The notes under the pieces are model-generated. The model searched no databases, had not been told where the DNA came from, and worked only from the letters and a program-made list of their open reading frames with translations. A program made the position numbers and the translations under genes. Shown piece by piece: positions 1 through 5,100 of a stretch of DNA of 6,899 nt. Numbering within the stretch: position 1 is the stretch's first letter; the number at the start of each line of letters is the position of its first letter. The DNA comes from an uncultured Prevotella sp. (lineage in GTDB: Bacteria; Bacteroidota; Bacteroidia; Bacteroidales; Bacteroidaceae): contig CALCHM010000053.1 of the NCBI GenBank assembly GCA_937901345.1, positions 1 to 6,899 on the forward strand, written 5' to 3'.

Positions 1-105
1 AAGACCGAGTCCGCCTATCGCATGGACGAGATCGCTGACACCATGACCGAGTCCAACGGCAATGTGGTGATCACCAGCACCAACGGCAAGACCGTTACCG
101 TTACG
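1..105. other. Left edge with unusual composition; possible foreign or mis-joined end
   Basis: Positions 1-105 have G or C at about 30 of 35 third-codon positions, against roughly half in the adjoining permease sequence. The plus-strand frame reads as a natural-looking hydrophilic peptide (for example KTESAYRMDEIADTMTES, then NGNVVITSTNGKTVTVT). The minus frame gives the poorly HMA-like end of the permease. The plus frame has no start in view before its internal Met and no stop until 283-285, inside the permease's antisense. Confidence 0.35.
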
Positions 106-1277
106 CTTGCTACTCCCGCTACACCGCTGATGGCTTTTTCTGCATTGCCCTTGCAGTGGTTGCACTTCAACCCCTTGATGTGTAGCACGAGCATTTCGCT
201 TTGTGGTGTGTTACAGGTGCAGGTTGTTGGTTGTGAGTGGCAACTACAGGAGTTCCCGCAACAAGTGCTTTTTTGCGACATGTAACGTTTGATGAGTGCG
301 TTACAAAGTAGTAGCAGAAGCAAGATGGCGCACACGAGGTTGAAACTAGAAACCCCGCAAGCACTGCACGTGTGTATCTCATTCAGTGGAGCGGTAAACC
401 AACTGCTGGGTAATAAGTAATCCATACCCAGTCCGAATATCACTGCGCCCATGACGATAGAAAGTAAGTAGAGCAGCAATGCGCGACGTCCCATAACCTT
501 ATTGATGACCAATAGGGATGCTACGTTTACTGCAGGACCAGCCATCAGCAACACAAGAGCAGTCCCTGGTGACAGACCTTTCAGCATAAGGGTGATGGCA
601 ATGGGAATCGAACCTGTAGCGCAAAGGTACATTGGTATGGCACATACCAACACCAACAACATGCTGAGCAGGGGAGTATCAGCAAAGAGCGCAAAAAATG
701 AGTTCGGCACGAAAACGGTGATGAGTCCTGCAATGATTAATCCCATGACCAACCATTTGCCGATGTCTTGCATCATTTCAACGAAAGCATAATGAAAGGC
801 GCTGCGCAGGCGTTGCATGAATGTTGGTGAGGTGGGGTTGGCACTAGGCGTTGGGGTTGATGCTGTTGCTGTGGACGTCAAGTCAGACGTTTCCAACATA
901 TTGACCAGTCCACCACCCATTAGTGCTGTAATGAGCGCAACGAAGGGGCGCAGCAACGCAAATGGAAGTCCCATGAGCGAATAAGTGGCAATGATGGAGT
1001 CGATTCCCGTTTGAGGTGTGGCAATGAGAAACGACACCGTGGCGCCTTTACTCGCACCTTCTTTATGCAAGGACATGGCGGTAGGAATAACACCACATGA
1101 ACATAGCGGTAGTGGTATGCCTAACAGTGCTGCATTAAATACACTGCGAAACGAGGCACCACCGAGATAACGATGGTAGAGGGTGGGAGGGATAAAGGCA
1201 TGCATCAATCCTGCGAGGAAGAAACCTAGTAGCAGGTAAGGTGCCATACTGGTGATGAGGGTAAATACTTCTTGCAT
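15..1277 (-). CDS. SO_0444-type Cu/Zn efflux permease with Cys-rich tail and C-terminal HMA domain
   Basis: Predicted inner-membrane permease that exports metal ions (copper or zinc, by family resemblance). Seen: about eight or more hydrophobic segments in two halves (about 5-125 and 165-330), joined by a Thr/Ser/Pro-rich linker at 131-152. Each half carries a family-type motif: PLPLCSCGVIP at 55-65, and CATGSIPIAI at 219-228 followed by MAGPAVN at 245-251. After the last membrane segment come HTCSAC (302-307) and a Cys-rich stretch with C339, C340, C344, C346, C353 and C355. An HMA-type metal-binding motif GLKCNHC follows at 369-375. The start is firm: a TAA stop lies immediately upstream in frame at 1278-1280. 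No Shine-Dalgarno sequence is evident, as is usual in Bacteroidetes. The neighbour upstream is 825 bases away behind a terminator, so this gene probably has its own promoter. Odd: the last 25 residues lack HMA character and base usage changes there (see findings). An arsenite or other metal substrate cannot be excluded. Confidence 0.88.
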   Translation of the reverse strand: MQEVFTLITSMAPYLLLGFFLAGLMHAFIPPTLYHRYLGGASFRSVFNAALLGIPLPLCSCGVIPTAMSLHKEGASKGATVSFLIATPQTGIDSIIATYSLMGLPFALLRPFVALITALMGGGLVNMLETSDLTSTATASTPTPSANPTSPTFMQRLRSAFHYAFVEMMQDIGKWLVMGLIIAGLITVFVPNSFFALFADTPLLSMLLVLVCAIPMYLCATGSIPIAITLMLKGLSPGTALVLLMAGPAVNVASLLVINKVMGRRALLLYLLSIVMGAVIFGLGMDYLLPSSWFTAPLNEIHTCSACGVSSFNLVCAILLLLLLCNALIKRYMSQKSTCCGNSCSCHSQPTTCTCNTPQSEMLVLHIKGLKCNHCKGNAEKAISGVAGVASVTVTVLPLVLVITTLPLDSVMVSAISSMR

Positions 1278-1306
1278 TTAAAGAACTATTAAGAGATTTC
1301 AGAAAA

Positions 1307-1347
1307 GCGAGACGACCTGCGACCCTTTCTGCATGTGAAGGTCTCGC
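1307..1347 (-). promoter_or_regulatory. Possible leader hairpin upstream of the permease gene
   Basis: GCGAGAC (1307-1313) and GTCTCGC (1341-1347) are perfect 7-bp arms around a 27-base loop. Read on the minus strand, the hairpin is followed by TTTTCT (1306-1301) and lies 29 bases upstream of the permease start codon. It could be an attenuator-like leader or an operator. The loop is long and the T-run short, so the call is weak. Confidence 0.25.
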
Positions 1348-1512
1348 ATGAATTTTCGGCAAAGTTCGTAAAATTCCAGCGAATTGCCTATTTGCAACCC
1401 TTGAATTCCTACCCATTTCAGGCACTTTCCCACTATTTATGTAGTGAGTAGAGAGACCATGCGGTGCGAATACTGATTACCCGCTGATTTTTTCTGTCAA
1501 CGTAATTTCACA

Positions 1513-1591
1513 GATGAAACAGTTGCCCTGCGGAGTGCAAAAATAGATGTTCTGAAGTTCTGAAGTTCTGATGAAACAGTTTCCCTGCGGA
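1513..1591. repeat. Pair of 22-bp direct repeats
   Basis: Copies at 1513-1534 and 1570-1591 match at 21 of 22 positions, each starting GATGAAACAGTT and ending CCCTGCGGA; the single difference is a G/T after GATGAAACAGTT. The 35 bases between them include a tandem octamer. This could be one unit of an interspersed repeat duplicated locally, or the relic of a target duplication. Confidence 0.75.
1549..1572. repeat. Tandem octamer, three copies of GTTCTGAA
   Basis: Three head-to-tail copies at 1549-1556, 1557-1564 and 1565-1572; the last ends in T instead of A. The array runs directly into the second 22-bp repeat. It is a microsatellite-like tract that could vary in copy number by slippage. Confidence 0.8.
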
Positions 1592-1599
1592 TTTTCCAC

Positions 1600-1625
1600 T
1601 TGACAGGTACGGACGTACCTGCCAA
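1600..1625. repeat. Near-perfect 26-base palindrome
   Basis: The core arms CAGGTACG (1604-1611) and CGTACCTG (1614-1621) are perfect, separated by GA. Beyond one mismatched pair (A1603/C1622) the arms continue with TTG (1600-1602) and CAA (1623-1625). As RNA it would form a tight hairpin but lacks a following T-run, so it is not a standard terminator. It lies in the repeat-rich gap, more than 300 bases upstream of the permease start. Confidence 0.75.
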
Positions 1626-1651
1626 TCATAAATTCCACCTGTCTAAAAACA

Positions 1652-1771
1652 GTGTAATCCGTGTAATCACGTTGATAAAAATCTTCGCGCCCTTTGCGCC
1701 TTCGCGTGAGGTAATCTCTCCACGTATCACAGATATCACGAGGAATTTTATTCGTGTGATCCGTGTGATTA
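1652..1771. repeat. Pair of 18-bp GTGTRATCC-type direct repeats
   Basis: Copies at 1652-1669 and 1754-1771 match at 15 of 18 positions. Each is itself a doublet of GTGTAATC- or GTGTGATC-like units. They bracket the first copy of the 51-bp repeat, so the whole block looks like layered copying of one short family. Confidence 0.6.
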
Positions 1772-1964
1772 GTGTTCAAAAAAAGAAAAACAAATGTATT
1801 GTGTTCATACGCGAATCTCGCAATAAACTTTCAAAAAGTAATCACTTTATTTTTGTTGTCTGAACACAAATTGCACAGATCGCACGAATATTATTTGTGA
1901 GATTCATAGATTTGCGTGAGGTACTTTCTCTATGTATCACAAGTATCACGAGGTATTTTATTCG
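1704..1964. repeat. Pair of diverged 51-bp direct repeats
   Basis: Copies at 1704-1754 and 1914-1964, exactly 210 bases apart, agree at 44 of 51 positions with no gaps. Both begin GCGTGAGGTA and end TTTTATTCG. Each contains an ATCACGAGG element. The even divergence suggests an old duplication or two separate insertions of a dispersed element. Confidence 0.75.
1799..1905. repeat. Nested inverted repeats between the 51-bp copies
   Basis: Perfect 9-bp arms lie at 1799-1807 (TTGTGTTCA) and 1861-1869 (TGAACACAA). A second, imperfect pair overlaps them: 1814-1826 (AATCTCGCAATAA) and 1891-1904. A short AT-rich hairpin, AAAGT-AATC-ACTTT, sits inside at 1835-1848. The two arm pairs interleave, so they cannot both form at once. 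No function can be assigned. Confidence 0.5.
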
Positions 1965-2021
1965 CAATTTGTTGTCTAATCCTATCCGAACCGTGGTAGA
2001 AGGATGGCAGGGGATACACTA

Positions 2022-2064
2022 CAAATAAAGGGGAGTGTCAAACTTTTGATTTTTGACACTCCCC
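2022..2064 (-). terminator. Rho-independent terminator of the glycosidase gene
   Basis: A perfect 13-bp inverted repeat, GGGGAGTGTCAAA at 2030-2042 and its complement at 2052-2064, encloses a 9-base loop. Read on the minus strand, the hairpin is followed by TTTATTTG, a T-rich tail. It begins 38 bases after the stop codon at 2103. On the plus strand the hairpin is followed by CCTTGG, so it would not work well in that direction. It probably insulates the permease gene downstream. Confidence 0.85.
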
Positions 2065-2102
2065 CTTGGTATTGGGTGATTCCTGAGTTACTCGCGTCAG
2101 GC

Positions 2103-5100
2103 TTAGAAAATTATCTTTTTGCCATCAACGATATATACGCCCTTGTTGCCCTTTTGCACTTGACGACCAGAGAGGTCGTAGATCTTCGCGTCGGTGTTAA
2201 GCGTGGGGATTTCGGTGATGCCTGAAGGGTCTTCATTTTGTGGGGTTGTGTATTTCCCCTTGGTGATGGCTTCGATGGTGAGCGGTGTGTAAATCATGCA
2301 GTAACCCTTGGCTTGGTCATCTCCGAAGCAGGGTGCCTCTTCAAAGAAGAAGGCAATTTTGCCATCGTCTTGCAAGGTCATTGCGCTGTAGGCACTTTGC
2401 TGGGTGCTCACCTGCAATCCTTCCGTCCAATTTTCTGCAATAGTAGCAGCTGTGTAGTTGGTAGCAGCCTTCACTTCCTTATACCAAATGGTGACATCGC
2501 GACGGTCGTAGAGTCCGCTTCCGCCCTTGGGTTGTGATTGCAACAAGAGTTTCACGGTCTTGCCATTCTTATTTACAGCATCGACAATGTAAGGTTCGCC
2601 ATTACAAGTGTTGCTACCTCCGTTGCCGCATCCGTTCACATTGCTGTCCCACGTACCCTTGTTGGTGTTTTTATTGGTATATGTGAACACGTTAAACTGA
2701 CGTCCACCGCCGCGACGGATACTCAGTAGAATTTGTCCTCTAGGAAGGATTTCTACCTTAGGTTCATCCTGATTGGCAACAGGATCTTGACTGCCTCCAA
2801 GGATGTTCCATGTAAGTCCAAGGTCGTCGGTGTAAATCACGTAGTTGCCAGTTCCTGACGCTTTCTTTAACAACAAGGCGCCATAGATACGAGGTTTTCC
2901 CGTTCCGTTAAAGTTCTCATCCACCGCCAAGCGTCCGCTTCCGAAGAAGGCCGTGTAACCATTTTTGATGGTAGCATCATCGCCGAGGAAGAGCGATTCG
3001 GATATATCCTGCTTTGTCCATGTCACACCGTTGTCTTCGCTAAACACGCGTACCGTACGGTTGTGTGCCGTTGCGCTACCATTGCCAAACATGACGTCAC
3101 CCGCAGCAGCCATCACGAGCACCTTTTCGCCCACCACAGCAATAGCAGCGTCGCCATAAGCGCAGTCGTCAGTGCCACGTTGACGCGAACCTGCTGCAAT
3201 TGTTTGCTTTGCGCTCCACGTCTTACCATTGTCGTCGCTGGTGCGAATAACGAGGTCAATACCCGGAGTGGCGGTGCCGTAGTTGTAACGACCGATGTCG
3301 TCCAAACTATAGCGGTAGTCGCTCACTGCGATAAGTCGTCCCGTAGCTGTTTTACCAATTGCGGGGATGCGGTAAGAGAAGGGATCGTTGTCAGAGAAGA
3401 GGGTGACATCTTCCGTAGTTGTAAACTTGGCTACGAGCGGATTGTCTTCAGTGATGCGTTCTTGCAGCGCTTGCGTCAATTCGAAACTTGTACCCAAACT
3501 TTCTTCGCCCACGAAATAACCTTGGAATTCAAAACCGCGGTAAGCACGTGTGAAGTCGATTGTTGTAGTTTGTGTGCCGTCAAAGCTGAAGAACGTGAGG
3601 CCTTCGCCTTTCTGCAATTTTGTGGTGATGGTGCCATTGGCATTGGTTGCTCTTACACTACCGAGATACGTATTAGGATTGTTTTCTTCTAATCCTTCAA
3701 TAACTGTGGTTACGGGCAATCCCTTGTCATAAGCCTCAACGATGTCGGCAATCTTCTGTAGTTCCTCTGCTTCGAGGACTCCCACGAGTGTTACTTTGTG
3801 ATTGCTACCTGCATCATCAAGATTACTCCATCCGCCTGTCCAATTGACAAGTCCTGTGCCGTGAACGGTGCTATGGTTTACAACGCCAGCGTTGTCTGTA
3901 GAGAACATGATGGGGTATTCCGTAGCGTTGCTCTTCTTGAAGGTCAGCGTCTTTCCTGCAGGGGTGTTTACGAAGGGAATGCTCGCGTTGTTGGCACTCT
4001 GAATGCCCATAAATTGCTGCTTACCGATGTTGTAGAGGTAGTAATTCCCATTGTTTGACTTGTAAACGGTCCACTGGAAATTGGCATTTGCTGCGTCAGG
4101 GGTTACATTGGTACGTGCTGTTGAGATCACATGGTTATTGTCAGCAGTTGCCCCCATCCATCCGCGAGCGGTTACGAAGGTGTAAAGTCCGCCCTTGATG
4201 AATTCGTCAGGACTGCTAACGACAGTATTTTCAGGAACCTTCACGTAGTTAATCATTGCGATTTCTTCAGCGCTGAGCGCCCCATCAAAGAAATGTACGG
4301 AGTGAATCTTGCCGCTGAATTTGTCGTGTGCCGTTGTGTTGTTGACGATACCGCCACCCACATACAGTTTCGCATTCTTATTTGTGGCGAAGTTGCTGAA
4401 CGATTGAAGTTCATACTCCACAACGGGGTAAGTAGCTGTGCTCTTCAATGCGCCATCAACGTAAACAGAGAATACTTGGTTGGTTTTATCGATAACGTAA
4501 ACCACTTTATAATTGGTATTTCCTGTAAACGTGTGATCTCTGTAAGTGAACTTATCACCACTTGCCGATGAAGGAAGGTATGCGGGGTTACTACCGTTAA
4601 GGCCAAAGGCGATGTAGGGAGAATTCGTTTTCGTTGCTCCAGTAACCCCCTTCGTAGGGTCTGCCGCACACACCAAGGCATAGCGCGTGTTTGCGCTCAT
4701 AGCTTGGGGCATCGTTACGTCAATCGCAATGGTAATGTTGTTCTTTGCAAAAACCTGTGCTGCCACGGAAGCACTTGCTGCATAGGGATATCCCTGAGTT
4801 GCTGTTCCCCCAATAAAGGCAAACGCTGCGGGTGTAAGGTCGGGCACCACTTCGACAAACGCATATTGGCAACCGCCGTCTGTAGTGTTTGTGCCGTCTC
4901 CCCAGTTGTAGAGTTTGAAATTCTGTCCGCCGTTTGTTTGATTAAACTGCACGTTACCGCAAGTTACGATGACCTGTCCCGTAGTAGCTGCGGGTTTCAG
5001 TGTCCAACCTTTAGAGGGTTCTTTAGACACACATTTTAGCGCTGTGTTATTGTTGCTTGCGGGTGAGATGTAAGTGCCATCTGCAAGGTTGATGATGTTG

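Larger units (their letters stand above)
1278..2102. other. 825-base intergenic region rich in degenerate repeats
   Basis: No believable gene on either strand. Short open frames exist (minus 1477-1779, plus 1600-1863), but their translations are low-complexity strings such as HTDHTN and FAPFAPSREV, produced by repeated DNA rather than by protein selection. The region holds the terminator (2022-2064), several direct repeat pairs (1513-1591, 1652-1771, 1704-1964), a palindrome (1600-1625) and nested inverted repeats (1799-1905). The last part (1278 to about 1480) must hold the promoter and leader of the permease gene; no clear Bacteroidetes TTTG / TAnnTTTG promoter was found there. Confidence 0.7.

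Noticed and set aside
22..285. 87-residue plus-strand open frame at the left edge as a full gene
   Set aside because: Its second half is antisense to the conserved HMA and Cys-rich tail; only the first part (to about 105) looks coding, so it is reported as a possible junction instead.
1135..1425. 96-residue minus-strand frame overlapping the permease start
   Set aside because: It overlaps the permease's first membrane segments in another frame, has no domain, and the permease frame is clearly the real one.
1341..1480. Bacteroidetes sigma-ABfr promoter for the permease
   Set aside because: The best -7 candidate (GAACTTTG on the minus strand near 1361-1368) misses a consensus base and no TTTG lies at the proper spacing upstream.
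1477..1779. 100-residue open frame on the minus strand
   Set aside because: It lies across the 22-bp repeats, the palindrome and a 51-bp repeat copy; its translation is repeat-driven (HTDHTN, QGNCFI twice) and shows no domain.
1835..1858. Plus-strand intrinsic terminator (AAAGT-AATC-ACTTT then T-rich)
   Set aside because: The stem is only 5 bp and AT-rich, and there is no plus-strand gene to end.
1600..1863. 87-residue open frame on the plus strand
   Set aside because: It covers the same repeat DNA read the other way (RVIRVI, FAPFAPS), with no start context and no recognisable family.
1513..1964. CRISPR array
   Set aside because: Repeats differ in sequence and length, spacing is irregular, and no cas gene is present.
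3063..3692. 209-residue open frame on the plus strand
   Set aside because: It is fully antisense to the sialidase region, which carries clear catalytic motifs; Cys- and Val-rich composition is typical of an antisense shadow.
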